Assembly: GCA_018262195.1 (NCBI GenBank)
Contig: JAGTRS010000044.1
Coordinates: forward strand, 1 to 41,117
Direction of reading: 5' to 3'
Length of the DNA stretch: 41,117 bases
From: Pseudomonadota bacterium
GTDB lineage: Bacteria; Pseudomonadota; Gammaproteobacteria; Burkholderiales; Rhodocyclaceae
Position 1 is the first letter of the stretch. Each line of letters begins with the position of its first letter. The notes below the pieces were generated by a model that did no database searches, had not been told where the DNA came from, and saw only the letters and a list, made by a program, of their open reading frames with translations. Of this stretch, positions 8,506-17,037 are shown piece by piece. Made by a program: the position numbers and the translations under genes.

Positions 8506-8955
8506 ATGACTACCATGTGGCGTCGCGTGCTTGTCGCCTTGTCGCTGATCGGCGCTGCTGGTGCAGCGTCGGCCATAGACTATCGTTCGATCAATGTGCC
8601 GGCGGCCATTCTGTATGATGCGCCGTCGCAGCAGGGCAAGAAGCTGTATCTGATCAAGGCACAGACGCCCGTTGAGGTGGTTGTAAGGCTCGATGGCTGG
8701 TCCAAGGTTCGCGATGCCGAGGGTACGCTGGCCTGGGTTGAGGCTCGTAACGTCAGTGAACGCCGGACGCTGGTGGTGACCTCGCCACGAGCCGAAATCA
8801 GGCAGATGGACAAGCCCGAGGCGTCGGTGCTGGCCGAGCTCGACAAATGGGTTGCCGTCGAGTTTATCGAGCCTGCCTCACCAGGCTGGGCCAAGGTTCG
8901 CCATCGCGATGGCGCAACGGGCTATGTCCGTTCGACCCAGGTTTGGGGTCTATGA
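8506..8955 (+). CDS. Exported SH3-domain protein
   Basis: A 149-residue protein with an N-terminal signal peptide (RRVLVALSLIGAAGAASA) and two bacterial SH3-like repeats, roughly residues 28-80 (ILYDAPSQQGKKLYLI ... WSKVRDAEGTLAWV) and 85-149 (ASVLAELDKW ... WAKVRHRDGATGYV). Such domains usually bind peptidoglycan or partner proteins in the periplasm. The start could be the ATG at 8506 or the one at 8515. A longer upstream reading overlaps secB and is rejected. Its stop overlaps the gpsA ATG, so expression is coupled to secB and gpsA. Confidence 0.88.
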   Translation: MTTMWRRVLVALSLIGAAGAASAIDYRSINVPAAILYDAPSQQGKKLYLIKAQTPVEVVVRLDGWSKVRDAEGTLAWVEARNVSERRTLVVTSPRAEIRQMDKPEASVLAELDKWVAVEFIEPASPGWAKVRHRDGATGYVRSTQVWGL

Positions 8956-9941
8956 AGATAACGCTGCTTGGTGCCGGTGCCTGGGGAACGGCGCTATCCA
9001 TCGCTTTTTCTGGCAAGCATGAGCTGACGCTGTGGTCCCGCGAAGCCGATGTCGCAGATGATCTGCTCAAAACGCGCGAGAACCGTCGTTTCTTTCCGGG
9101 CTACAAATTGCCGGAAACAGTTGCGGTGTCGACTGATTTCGAGGCGGCAGTGGCCGGCGCCGAGTTGCTCGTTGTCGCCACGCCTATCGCCGGCCTGCGG
9201 CCGACTGTCGAGCGATTGAAGGCAATCGGCTGCAAGCTTCCCTTGCTGTGGGTTTGCAAGGGTTTTGAATCTGGTACTGGCAGCTTGCCGCATCAGGTGG
9301 TCGCTGAAGTTCTCGGCAAGGAGGCCCTGTGTGGTGCGCTTTCCGGTCCGAGTTTTGCGGAAGAGGTGGCGGCAGGGCAGCCGACGGCTGTTTCGCTGGC
9401 TGCCAACGATCCAGCCTTTGCCCGTGAGGCCGCGCGCCAACTGCACACGACGCGCTTGCGCATTTACGCCAACGACGATCTGGTTGGCGTCGAGGTTGGC
9501 GGAGCGGTCAAGAATGTGCTGGCCATTGCAACCGGTGTTTGCGACGGGCTTGGCCTCGGCCTGAATTCCCGTGCTGCGCTGATGACCCGCGGCTTGGCCG
9601 AAATCGCTCGCCTCGGTCTGGCACTGGGCGCCGAACGGCAGACTTTCATGGGGCTGGCCGGCATGGGCGACCTGATCCTGACCTGCACCGGTGACCTGTC
9701 GCGTAACCGTCGGGTTGGCCTGGCACTGGCGCAGAACAAATCGCTGCCACAGATACTCGAAGAACTTGGGCACGTCGCTGAAGGCGTCTATACCGCCCGT
9801 GAAGTCGATCGTCTGGCGAGCAAGCTCGGTGTCGAGATGCCGATCAGCGCTGCTGTTGCGGCTGTCCTTGATGGTCGTCTGACCGCGGCTCAGGCGGTTG
9901 AACGCTTGATGGCCCGCGATCCCAAGGAAGAGCTGGCTTAG
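8952..9941 (+). CDS. gpsA: NAD(P)-dependent glycerol-3-phosphate dehydrogenase
   Basis: GpsA reduces dihydroxyacetone phosphate to sn-glycerol-3-phosphate for phospholipid synthesis. The 329-residue protein starts at MKITLLGAGAWGTAL, the Rossmann motif, and shows CKGFE, SGPSFAEEVA and the catalytic lysine K187 in GGAVKNVLA, plus the C-terminal AAVAAVLDG. The start at 8952 (ATGA overlap with the SH3-domain gene) is preferred over an upstream extension. Its stop overlaps the convergent trmL stop by 4 nt. Confidence 0.97.
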   Translation: MKITLLGAGAWGTALSIAFSGKHELTLWSREADVADDLLKTRENRRFFPGYKLPETVAVSTDFEAAVAGAELLVVATPIAGLRPTVERLKAIGCKLPLLWVCKGFESGTGSLPHQVVAEVLGKEALCGALSGPSFAEEVAAGQPTAVSLAANDPAFAREAARQLHTTRLRIYANDDLVGVEVGGAVKNVLAIATGVCDGLGLGLNSRAALMTRGLAEIARLGLALGAERQTFMGLAGMGDLILTCTGDLSRNRRVGLALAQNKSLPQILEELGHVAEGVYTAREVDRLASKLGVEMPISAAVAAVLDGRLTAAQAVERLMARDPKEELA

Positions 9942-10402
9942 ACCGATCCTAGGAAGCCGGCCTGGCGCCAGGCTTCAAAAACAGTCACCGCAGCGGCATT
10001 CGACAGATTGAGGCTGCGCTGCCCGGCCAGCATCGGCAACCGCAAGCATCGTTCAGGGCTGAATTCGGCTCGTATTTCCGGTGGCAAACCGCTCGTTTCG
10101 CAACCAAAGACAAATACATCGTTTGCCTCAAGCGCCGTAGTGAAAGGGCTGGATGTTCCTTTGGTGGTCATCGCAAAAAGCCGACGACCGGCCAGCGCTG
10201 CCTTGCAGGCAGCCCAATCGGCATGGCGTACGACGCGGGCGTATTCGTGATAGTCCAGCCCCGCCCGCCGCAGATTCTTGTCGCTGAGGTCAAAACCCAG
10301 CGGTTCGACCAGGTGCAGTTCGGCGCCAGTGTTGGCGCACATGCGGATGATGTTGCCCGTATTGGGCGGAATTTCCGGATGGTAGAGAACGACGGCAAAC
10401 AC
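9938..10402 (-). CDS. trmL: tRNA (cytidine/uridine-2'-O-)-methyltransferase TrmL
   Basis: TrmL is a SPOUT-class methyltransferase that modifies the wobble ribose of certain leucine tRNAs. The 154-residue protein has the signature MFAVVLYHPEIPPNTGNIIR, FGCETSGLP and the C-terminal knot motif RSLNLSNAAAV. It is convergent with gpsA, sharing 4 nt at the stops. comF lies 42 nt upstream on the same strand and the two may be co-transcribed. Confidence 0.96.
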   Translation of the reverse strand: MFAVVLYHPEIPPNTGNIIRMCANTGAELHLVEPLGFDLSDKNLRRAGLDYHEYARVVRHADWAACKAALAGRRLFAMTTKGTSSPFTTALEANDVFVFGCETSGLPPEIRAEFSPERCLRLPMLAGQRSLNLSNAAAVTVFEAWRQAGFLGSV

Positions 10403-10444
10403 GCGGCTGCTTCCAAGAGCAAAGGGGCGGATTAAAACACGGAA

Positions 10445-11161
10445 TCAGTGCCTGAGCGCGCGGGCAATCACGGCAACAGTGATCGATGCAGCGCCATGCA
10501 GTTTCAGGACGCGTGCGCATTCGTTGACGGTAGCGCCGGTGGTCATGACGTCGTCGATCAGCAACAGGCGCCGGCCCGTGAGGTCGGCGCGACATTCGAA
10601 TGCGCCGCGTACATTTTTCTTGCGATCCTTGTGAGGCAGATCGGCCTGTGGGGGCGTTGGGCGCGTACGCAAGACATTGGTGTGATCGACCGGAATAGCG
10701 AGGCTCTTGCCAAGCGTTCGAGCGATTTCGGCCGACTGGTTGAAGCCGCGCTCAATCAGGCGTTGTGGATGCAGGGGTAGGGGAACGATCAGATCGAGCT
10801 CATCCGTCGCAATACGCGTGGCCAGTTGTTCGCTGCACCAGGTTGCGACGGCAAGTTGGTGGCCGTACTTCAGCACATGAACGATGCGGTCAAGCGGGAA
10901 GTCATAGTGGAACAGGGCGATGGTCCGATCAAAATGAGGGGTGTCCTTCAGGCAGGCGCCGCAGCGTTCCCCGTGTGTGGTTTGATCGGCGCAGAGCGGA
11001 CAAAGATGAGATGGAAGGCCGGGCAGGTCGGCGTTGCATTTCGTGCAGAGAAGTTCGCTCTGGCTGTCCGCGCCGCAAAGCAGGCAACTGCCAGGCAATA
11101 TTGCATTTCCGAGTTTTCGGGCCAGCGCCTTGATTCCGCCAGGGTGGGTTAAAATTGACAT
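10445..11161 (-). CDS. comF: ComF-family phosphoribosyltransferase-like protein
   Basis: ComF/GntX proteins carry an N-terminal zinc-ribbon region and a type I phosphoribosyltransferase fold and are linked to DNA uptake in competent bacteria. From the ATG at 11161 the protein has 238 residues, with four cysteine pairs in the first 70 residues (CLLC, CTKC, CPLC, CGAC) and the PRPP loop LLLIDDVMTTGATVNEC. The longer frame to 11236 would run through the divergent bioB promoter and leader and is not preferred; an ATG at 11188 is also possible. The substrate is unknown. Confidence 0.9.
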   Translation of the reverse strand: MSILTHPGGIKALARKLGNAILPGSCLLCGADSQSELLCTKCNADLPGLPSHLCPLCADQTTHGERCGACLKDTPHFDRTIALFHYDFPLDRIVHVLKYGHQLAVATWCSEQLATRIATDELDLIVPLPLHPQRLIERGFNQSAEIARTLGKSLAIPVDHTNVLRTRPTPPQADLPHKDRKKNVRGAFECRADLTGRRLLLIDDVMTTGATVNECARVLKLHGAASITVAVIARALRH

Positions 11162-11184
11162 TGAGCCGGAGCGTCCTTGATAAT
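11155..11184 (+). promoter_or_regulatory. Probable bioB promoter
   Basis: TTGACA at 11155-11160 and GATAAT at 11179-11184 are separated by 18 nt, a near-consensus sigma-70 promoter directed toward bioB. It overlaps the first codons of comF on the other strand. No BirA-type operator (TTGTAAACC/GGTTTACAA) is seen. Confidence 0.65.
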
Positions 11185-11195
11185 TCATAATTACC

Positions 11196-11210
11196 GATGC
11201 GCTTCGCATC
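11196..11210 (+). other. Small hairpin in the bioB leader
   Basis: GATGCG-CTT-CGCATC forms a perfect 6-bp stem with a 3-nt loop between the predicted promoter and the bioB start. It lies about 25 nt before the AAGG ribosome site. It could be an operator palindrome or an mRNA structure; its function is unknown. Confidence 0.45.
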
Positions 11211-11244
11211 TGATTTTTATAGTATTTCTTACGCAAGGCCTCTC

Positions 11245-12228
11245 ATGCAAGCTAGCTCCATCGCCGCCGTTTCCTCTGCTTCCCCGTCTGCACCTGCCCG
11301 TCGCTGGACGGTCGAGGAAGTGCTTGGTCTTTACGACCTGCCTCTGATGGATTTGATCTGGCGTGCCCAAGGTGTACACCGCGAACATTTCGACCCGAAT
11401 GCCATTCAACGCTCGACGCTGTTGTCCGTCAAGACCGGCGGCTGTTCCGAGGATTGCAGCTACTGCTCGCAATCGGCCCGTTACGATACCGATACCGAGC
11501 GTGAACGTCTGATGCCGCTTGATCAGGTGATTGCCGCAGCCAAGGCCGCCAAGGACAAGGGCGCCTCCCGTTTCTGCATGGGCGCCGCCTGGAAGGGGCC
11601 GAAGGATAATGACCTCGACCGCGTGCTCGACATGGTCCGCGAAGTGAAGGCGCTGGGCATGCAAACCTGCGTCACTCTGGGCATGCTGAAGGATGGCCAG
11701 GCTGAAAAGCTGAAGGACGCTGGCCTCGATTATTACAACCACAATCTCGATACCGACAAGGAATTCTACGGTCAGGTTATCAAGAGCCACACGCATGACG
11801 ATCGTCTCGATACGCTCGATCAGGTGCGTGATGCCGGCATCAACGTCTGCTCCGGCGGCATTATCGGCATGGGCGAGTCGCGCAAGAACCGCGCTGCGCT
11901 GATCGTGCAACTGGCCAACCTGCCGAAACCGCCGGAATCCGTGCCGATCAACAATCTGGTGCCGATCCCCGGTACGCCGCTGGCTGACAATCCCCGTCTT
12001 GACCCTTTCGAGTTCGTCCGGACCATCGCCGCAGCCCGTATCACCATGCCGACCTCCTGGGTTCGCCTGTCTGCAGGCCGTCAGGAAATGAGTGACGAAC
12101 TGCAGGCCATGTGCTTCCTGGCCGGCGCCAATTCGATGTTCTACGGCGACTTCCTGCTCACGACGGGCAATCCGGACATCGAGCGTGACGATGCGCTGTT
12201 TGCCCGCCTGGGCGTCAAGGCAATTTGA
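11245..12228 (+). CDS. bioB: Biotin synthase
   Basis: BioB is the radical-SAM enzyme that inserts sulfur into dethiobiotin. From the ATG at 11245 (AAGG ribosome site 6 nt upstream) it has 327 residues. The SAM cluster cysteines are C67, C71 and C74 ([13 protein letters not shown]), followed by [15 protein letters not shown] and the C-terminal NSMFYGD/LLTTGN, all typical. A start at 11197 would lie inside the leader hairpin and adds no conserved residues. bioC overlaps its stop, while bioA, bioF and bioD are not in the window. Confidence 0.98.
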   Translation: MQASSIAAVSSASPSAPARRWTVEEVLGLYDLPLMDLIWRAQGVHREHFDPNAIQRSTLLSVKTGGCSEDCSYCSQSARYDTDTERERLMPLDQVIAAAKAAKDKGASRFCMGAAWKGPKDNDLDRVLDMVREVKALGMQTCVTLGMLKDGQAEKLKDAGLDYYNHNLDTDKEFYGQVIKSHTHDDRLDTLDQVRDAGINVCSGGIIGMGESRKNRAALIVQLANLPKPPESVPINNLVPIPGTPLADNPRLDPFEFVRTIAAARITMPTSWVRLSAGRQEMSDELQAMCFLAGANSMFYGDFLLTTGNPDIERDDALFARLGVKAI

Positions 12229-13118
12229 GTTCTGAAAATTTGAGTTCAGGTTTTGTCGACCGGCAACAAGTCGGTCGACGCTTTTCCCGTGTTGCTGCCA
12301 GCTACGGCGAAGGCGATTTTTTCGTTCGCGAAATCGATCGCCGGATGCAGGAGCGCCTCGACTACGTCAATCTGCAGCCCAAGCGAATTCTCGATCTCGG
12401 CTGTAGCCGTGGAGGCAGTTTTTCCGGCTTGGCGGCACGCTATCCCAAGGCGGAACTGATCGGGCTCGATCTGTCGCCGGCCATGCTTGCGGCAGGACGT
12501 ACGCCGCGAGCCAGTTGGCAGCGCTGGCTGGGTGTCGGTGGGCATGCTGATCGTATGCGTCTGGCGGCTGACGCGAGAAAGTTGCCTCTGGCGAGCCGAT
12601 CCGCCGCCATGGTCTGGTCCAACCTGCTTCTACACTGGCTGGACGATCCGATTCCGGCGCTGGCCGAGTCGCATCGAGTGCTGGAGGTCGGTGGCCTGCT
12701 GATGTTCTCCACCCTTGGGCCGGATACGCTGAGGGAACTGCGCGCTGCTTTTGCCGATGGCTATGCCCATACCCAACGCTTTGCCGACATGCACGACCTT
12801 GGCGACATGCTGGTTGGCTGCGGCTTTGCCGATCCGGTCATGGACATGGAGGTCATCACGCTGACTTATGATGATCTCGATGCGATGTTTGCGGATCTAC
12901 GCGCTGCCGGTTCAACGTGTGCCATGAAAGCGCGGCGCCATGGCTTGACCGGGCGCAATGCCTGGGCGACAGCTCGGGCTGCCTACGAGGGCATGCGCCG
13001 GGAGGGCCGTTTGCCTGCGACCTTCGAGGTGATCTACGGGCACGCCTGGAAAGCGGCGCCCAAGCAGACGCCGGACGGTCGGGCTATCGTTCGCTTCGAC
13101 TTGCCGCGCAAGGCCTAG
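12225..13118 (+). CDS. bioC: Malonyl-ACP O-methyltransferase BioC
   Basis: BioC methylates malonyl-ACP to start pimelate synthesis for biotin. The 297-residue SAM-dependent methyltransferase has motif I at [22 protein letters not shown], and [13 protein letters not shown]. The start is TTG, either at 12225 (overlapping the bioB stop as TTGA) or at 12240; both lie in a repeated TTGAGTTC and no ATG is available. The bioB-bioC coupling supports the biotin role over a generic methyltransferase. Confidence 0.9.
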   Translation: MSSENLSSGFVDRQQVGRRFSRVAASYGEGDFFVREIDRRMQERLDYVNLQPKRILDLGCSRGGSFSGLAARYPKAELIGLDLSPAMLAAGRTPRASWQRWLGVGGHADRMRLAADARKLPLASRSAAMVWSNLLLHWLDDPIPALAESHRVLEVGGLLMFSTLGPDTLRELRAAFADGYAHTQRFADMHDLGDMLVGCGFADPVMDMEVITLTYDDLDAMFADLRAAGSTCAMKARRHGLTGRNAWATARAAYEGMRREGRLPATFEVIYGHAWKAAPKQTPDGRAIVRFDLPRKA

Positions 13119-13175
13119 GAGGCGCTTGCGGGGCGTTGCGCCGGGCTATCAAAAAGCCTTCCGCCAGCACCCGAT

Positions 13176-13841
13176 TCAATCCGGTTTTTGTTTGAAGAAC
13201 TTCAGCGGTTTTGCCGACTGGAACTGCGGTACGGGAATTGCCTTGCGTCGGCGCTCGCGAATGCGCCAGCCAAGCAGGATGGCCAGCGCCACCGAATATG
13301 CCAGCGGCCACAGTAGCGCCGTTGCCTTGACCAGCCAGAAGTAATGCAAGGCAGCCAGGATGCCAATCAGATAAATGTTGCGGTGCAGTTCCTGCCACTT
13401 CCTCCCGCCCAATTTGCGAATGGCCCAGTTGTTTGATGTGGCGGCCAAAGGGATAAGCAAAATGAAAGCGGCGAAGCCAAGGCTGACGAAGGGACGCTTG
13501 AAGATGTCCTTGGCGATTTCGTCAACTTCGAACGAATGATCAAAGCCGATGAAGGACAGAAAGTGCAGACAGGCGTAGAAGAAACAGAACAGGCCCAACA
13601 TGCGCCTCAGGCGGAGCAGCCAATGCCATTGAGTCATCGTGCGTAATGGTGTGACACACAGGGTGATCAGCAAGAGGTTGAAAGTCCAGCTGCCTGTCCA
13701 GCGCTGTACAAATTCGACCGGGTTGGCGCCAAAGTCATCGGTATATGCCGCCCATAGCAGACGCCCCAGAGGGAGCAGGCAAACGATGAAGACAGCCATC
13801 TTGATCAGGCCCAACTGGCGGCCGGCGGGGTTAAAACTCAT
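13176..13841 (-). CDS. msrQ: MsrQ, heme membrane subunit of methionine sulfoxide reductase
   Basis: MsrQ is the heme b membrane protein that passes electrons from the quinone pool or a flavin reductase to MsrP for repair of oxidised periplasmic methionines. The 221-residue protein has about five or six hydrophobic helices and conserved heme-ligand histidines (FYACLHFLSFI; WQELHRNIYL; ALHYFWLV). It starts 1 nt after the msrP stop, so the pair is one operon. It is convergent with bioC, separated by 57 nt with no clear terminator. Confidence 0.94.
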   Translation of the reverse strand: MSFNPAGRQLGLIKMAVFIVCLLPLGRLLWAAYTDDFGANPVEFVQRWTGSWTFNLLLITLCVTPLRTMTQWHWLLRLRRMLGLFCFFYACLHFLSFIGFDHSFEVDEIAKDIFKRPFVSLGFAAFILLIPLAATSNNWAIRKLGGRKWQELHRNIYLIGILAALHYFWLVKATALLWPLAYSVALAILLGWRIRERRRKAIPVPQFQSAKPLKFFKQKPD

Positions 13842-13842
13842 G

Positions 13843-14796
13843 TCAGAAATTTTTCCTTAAGTCCATGCCGGCATACAGACCGGCAACCTGCTCGGCATAG
13901 CCATTGAAGGGCAGGGTTTTGCGTTTGAAGAACTCGCCAAGGCGCCGTTCGTGGCTCTGGCTCCAGCGTTTGTGGGGCACATCGGGATTCACGTTGGAGT
14001 AGAAGCCGTATTCGTCCGGTGATGACTTGGTCCATACAGTTTCGGGTTGCTTTTCGACAAAACGAATCCGAACAATGGATTTTGCCCCTTTGAAACCATA
14101 TTTCCATGGGACGACCAGTCGAAGCGGTGCGCCATTCTGTTTGGGCATCACTTCGCCATACATGCCGACGGCAAGGATGCTCAGGGGGTGACGTGCTTCA
14201 TCTAGACGGATGGCCTCCATGTATGGCCAGTCCAGAAAGGGCACGCGAACGTAAGGCATCTGCTCGGGGTCGGCCAGGCTCCAGAATTCGACGAACTTGG
14301 CGTTGCCGGTTACTTCGACACGTTTGAGCAGTTCGCTGAAGGGGATGCCGGCCCAGGGCACGACAGCGCTCCAGCCCTCGACGCAGCGCATCCGGTAGAT
14401 ACGTTCCTCGAGCGGCGCCCAGTTCAGGATATCCTCAATTGCAAAGGTTTTGGCAGCTTTGACCTCGCCATCAACAGTCACTGTCCAAGGCCGGGTGCGC
14501 AGACGGTGGGCGTGCTTGGCGGGGCTCTCCTTGTCCGGGCCGAACTCGTAGAAATTGCCGTAGCTAGTCATCGACTTGAATGGCGTCGGTTTGTCATCGA
14601 GCAACGAGAAGGGGCTGCTAATCAGCTTGCCCAGAGGCTGTCCCGGTCGGTCAACGTGTTCGGCACCGTAACCCAGGCCCAGCCCAGCAGTGCCGGCTCC
14701 AAGTAGCAGGGTGCGAATGAAATCCCGCCGGCTGGCATAAATTGCCGATTCGGTGATTTCGGAGGGTTGGGTGTCGGCGGGGCGACGAATCAGCAT
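13843..14796 (-). CDS. msrP: MsrP, periplasmic molybdopterin methionine sulfoxide reductase
   Basis: MsrP is the catalytic subunit of the MsrPQ repair system and is exported folded by the Tat pathway. The 317 residues begin with a twin-arginine signal (SRRDFIRTLLLGAGTAG, arginines 23-24), then the sulfite-oxidase-like domain with the molybdenum-ligating C138 in YRMRCVEGW and the conserved RLVVPWKYGFKGAKS. The gene precedes msrQ directly. The 104-nt gap upstream, before the HDOD gene, may hold its promoter, but I could not define one. Confidence 0.96.
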   Translation of the reverse strand: MLIRRPADTQPSEITESAIYASRRDFIRTLLLGAGTAGLGLGYGAEHVDRPGQPLGKLISSPFSLLDDKPTPFKSMTSYGNFYEFGPDKESPAKHAHRLRTRPWTVTVDGEVKAAKTFAIEDILNWAPLEERIYRMRCVEGWSAVVPWAGIPFSELLKRVEVTGNAKFVEFWSLADPEQMPYVRVPFLDWPYMEAIRLDEARHPLSILAVGMYGEVMPKQNGAPLRLVVPWKYGFKGAKSIVRIRFVEKQPETVWTKSSPDEYGFYSNVNPDVPHKRWSQSHERRLGEFFKRKTLPFNGYAEQVAGLYAGMDLRKNF

Positions 14797-14900
14797 GGCA
14801 GTTCCTGTCTGTGGGCATGCCTAATAGTCGGCATGGGCCTGAAATCCTTACAGAATGGCTGGGGTGGGCTGAAGGTCAGACTGCCAGAATGCCCGCTGGT

Positions 14901-15740
14901 TCAGGCGGAAAGCGCTGTGCGCAGTTCGAGGATATCCTCCTCGGCTTCTTGTACCAGATCGGCGTAGCGTGCACGCTCCGCCTCGAGTGTTGCTGTTTGT
15001 TGTTCATCGTAGTTGGCGGTTTGCCAGGCGGGTTGGGTGTCGGCCAGCAGCTTGGCAAAATGCAGGACGTCACTGATCGAACAGGGGGTTTCGATGCTGC
15101 GCAACTGGTTCTGATCACGTACCGCATCGGTAATCGAATCCGGCAGGCCAAGGATATGCAACAGACTTTCACCAACCCCTTCATGCCACCCAGCGAGGAG
15201 TTCGAGCATCGCTGGCTCGTTATCACGATATTCGGGATATTCGGCGGCGCGATACATCAGGTAAAAAACGCCAATGTTATGGACCAGTCCGGCCAGCATG
15301 GCTTCATCTGGCTGTATGCGACCCAGATGGCGGGCAAGTACTCGGGCGATTGCTGCGACCTGGACCGAGTTTTCCCAAGTCTGGTGCGAAATTGTGTCGT
15401 AAGCGGAGAGGTTCTTGGATTTCAACATCTGATCCATTGCAACCGCCAAGGAGGTTGTCCGGACAATATCAAAACCCAGCCGGGCAATTGCCGCCCCCAA
15501 GTCTGAAATACGCTCCCCGCTCGGGTTGTGGATAACCGAGTTGGCAAGCCTTAGCAATTTGCTGGCAATCAGTGGCTCAATCCCAATTGCCTGAACGACC
15601 TGTTCAAGATCGGCGTCCGGATTCCTCAAGGTATTGCGGACCAGAATGGCTGCATCAAGGCAGGTGGGAAAATTGACATCGCCCGACAAATCCCGGGCGA
15701 TGTCTTCAAGAATGCGAAAGTGAATACTGCTGCCTGACAT
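14901..15740 (-). CDS. HDOD-domain signalling protein
   Basis: A 279-residue HDOD protein, a non-catalytic relative of HD phosphohydrolases seen in two-component and c-di-GMP signalling. The core runs from about residue 20 to 220 (VQAIGIEPLIASKLLRLANS; AMLAGLVHNIGVFYLMY), where the HD pair reads HN, as expected for a domain without phosphodiesterase activity. The ATG at 15740 follows the CBS-gene stop by 1 nt; a TTG at 15752 is an alternative. The tail (about 225-279) is helical and Glu-rich. Its partner is unknown; the coupled CBS protein is the natural candidate. Confidence 0.9.
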   Translation of the reverse strand: MSGSSIHFRILEDIARDLSGDVNFPTCLDAAILVRNTLRNPDADLEQVVQAIGIEPLIASKLLRLANSVIHNPSGERISDLGAAIARLGFDIVRTTSLAVAMDQMLKSKNLSAYDTISHQTWENSVQVAAIARVLARHLGRIQPDEAMLAGLVHNIGVFYLMYRAAEYPEYRDNEPAMLELLAGWHEGVGESLLHILGLPDSITDAVRDQNQLRSIETPCSISDVLHFAKLLADTQPAWQTANYDEQQTATLEAERARYADLVQEAEEDILELRTALSA

Positions 15741-15741
15741 C

Positions 15742-16173
15742 TCAGCTGGCAATGTAATGTTCCAACTGGGCGATCAGGAACTTCTGATCGCTGATGGTTT
15801 CCTTGACCAGATCGCCAATTGAAATCATGCCGACAACACCGCCCGCATCATCAAGTACGGGTAGGTGACGGAAACGCTTTTCCGTCATCAATGCCATACA
15901 TTCGTCCAGCGTAGAGTTTGGGGTGACGTAGGCTACCCGGTCGCTCATGATTTCCCGAACCAGAGTTTCCTTGGAGGTTTTGCCCTGAAGAATGATCTTT
16001 CGGGCGTAGTCGCGTTCGGAAAATATCCCCACTAGTTGTTCGCCATCAAGTACCAGCAGTGCGCCAACCTCGTGCTGTGCCATGACGGTCAGCGCGTGAT
16101 AAACCGTATCACTGGGTGCCACGACGGCCAGCGGGCGATTCCTGCCCGCAAGAAGCTGCTTGAGCGTCTTCAT
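15742..16173 (-). CDS. Tandem CBS-domain protein
   Basis: A 143-residue stand-alone pair of CBS domains (about 10-60 and 75-130), modules that bind adenine nucleotides and sense energy state. Signatures: VGALLVLDGEQLVGIFSERDYARKI and RFRHLPVLDDAGGVVGMISIGD. There is no catalytic domain. It directly precedes the HDOD gene on the same strand, so the two are probably translated together. Family members are common in proteobacteria but their targets are mostly unknown. Confidence 0.92.
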   Translation of the reverse strand: MKTLKQLLAGRNRPLAVVAPSDTVYHALTVMAQHEVGALLVLDGEQLVGIFSERDYARKIILQGKTSKETLVREIMSDRVAYVTPNSTLDECMALMTEKRFRHLPVLDDAGGVVGMISIGDLVKETISDQKFLIAQLEHYIAS

Positions 16174-16252
16174 GTCTTGTCTCCTGCTCTGTTAGGGATT
16201 ATGTGCCTTCAGTCTAGCCCCCTCGTCTGTCACTGCCAAGCCTGGAAAAGCA

Positions 16253-16276
16253 AAAAGGCAGCCGAAGCTGCCTTTT
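16253..16276 (-). terminator. Intrinsic terminator after the cytochrome c4 gene
   Basis: GGCAGC/GCTGCC with a 4-nt loop (TTCG on the minus strand), flanked by AAAA and TTTT, gives a 10-bp stem with a U-run in both directions. It lies just past the cytochrome c4 stop, in front of the CBS gene, and may work bidirectionally. Confidence 0.88.
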
Positions 16277-16293
16277 CCTTGCGGGTGTGCGTG

Positions 16294-16929
16294 TTAGCGA
16301 AGACCGGCAGCGTATTCAGCGACAGCTTTGATCTCGACGTCAGACAACTTGGCGGCGATTGTGCGCATCATCTTTTCCGGATCGTTGGCACGCTCTTCTG
16401 AACGGAACGTCTTCAGCTGAGCTTCGGTGTACTCCGGGAACTGGCCAGCCAGGCGCGGGTACTGGGCGGGCAGCCCGGCGCCAGCCGGGCCATGGCAACC
16501 GGCACAAGCCGGGACGCCCTTCTTAAAATCGCCCTGGCGCCAGATTTTCTGACCCAATGCGATCTGCTTCTCATCCTTGGCAGCAGCCGGCTTCAGCTTC
16601 TGGCTGGCGAACCAGGCAGCGACGTTCTTCATGTCTTCGTCGGACAGCGGAGCAGCCATGCCGGCCATGATCGGGTTGTTGCGGACGGCCGGCTTGCCAT
16701 CGACCGACTTGAAATTGCTCAGTTGCTTGTAGATGTATTCTTCGACCTGACCGGCCAGGTGCGGATTGGCTGCCGCGGGGCTGTTGCCATCGGCGCCATG
16801 GCAGGCGACACAGATGGATTCAGCGATGACCTTGCCCTTGGCGGGGTCAGCTTTGGTTTTGCCTGCTTCGGAAGCGTGGGTGATGAAACTGGTGGCAAGA
16901 AGAATTGCCATTGCCGCTGTACGGATCAT
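16294..16929 (-). CDS. Diheme cytochrome c4
   Basis: A periplasmic electron carrier with two class I cytochrome c domains, commonly feeding terminal oxidases. The 211-residue precursor has a signal peptide (AAMAILLATSFITHA) and two heme-binding CxxCH motifs, CVACH (about residue 40) and CAGCH (about residue 142), each followed by a distal Met-containing segment (IMAGMAAPL; EKMMRTIAA). The two-domain layout and length are normal for cytochrome c4. It is divergent from engB and ends at a strong terminator. Confidence 0.95.
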   Translation of the reverse strand: MIRTAAMAILLATSFITHASEAGKTKADPAKGKVIAESICVACHGADGNSPAAANPHLAGQVEEYIYKQLSNFKSVDGKPAVRNNPIMAGMAAPLSDEDMKNVAAWFASQKLKPAAAKDEKQIALGQKIWRQGDFKKGVPACAGCHGPAGAGLPAQYPRLAGQFPEYTEAQLKTFRSEERANDPEKMMRTIAAKLSDVEIKAVAEYAAGLR

Positions 16930-17037
16930 TTCGAACTCCTAATGCGCGTTTTATGGGCGCTTTGGCCGGAACGGAGGTTACAAACCTGTTATTCTATATT
17001 AGTTCCCCTTTTCCTAGGCGGGTCATCCGAGTTTTTT

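Noticed and set aside
12225..12250. Repeated TTGAGTTC as a regulatory repeat
   Set aside because: Two short copies 15 nt apart in frame at the bioC start are better explained as alternative TTG starts or chance.
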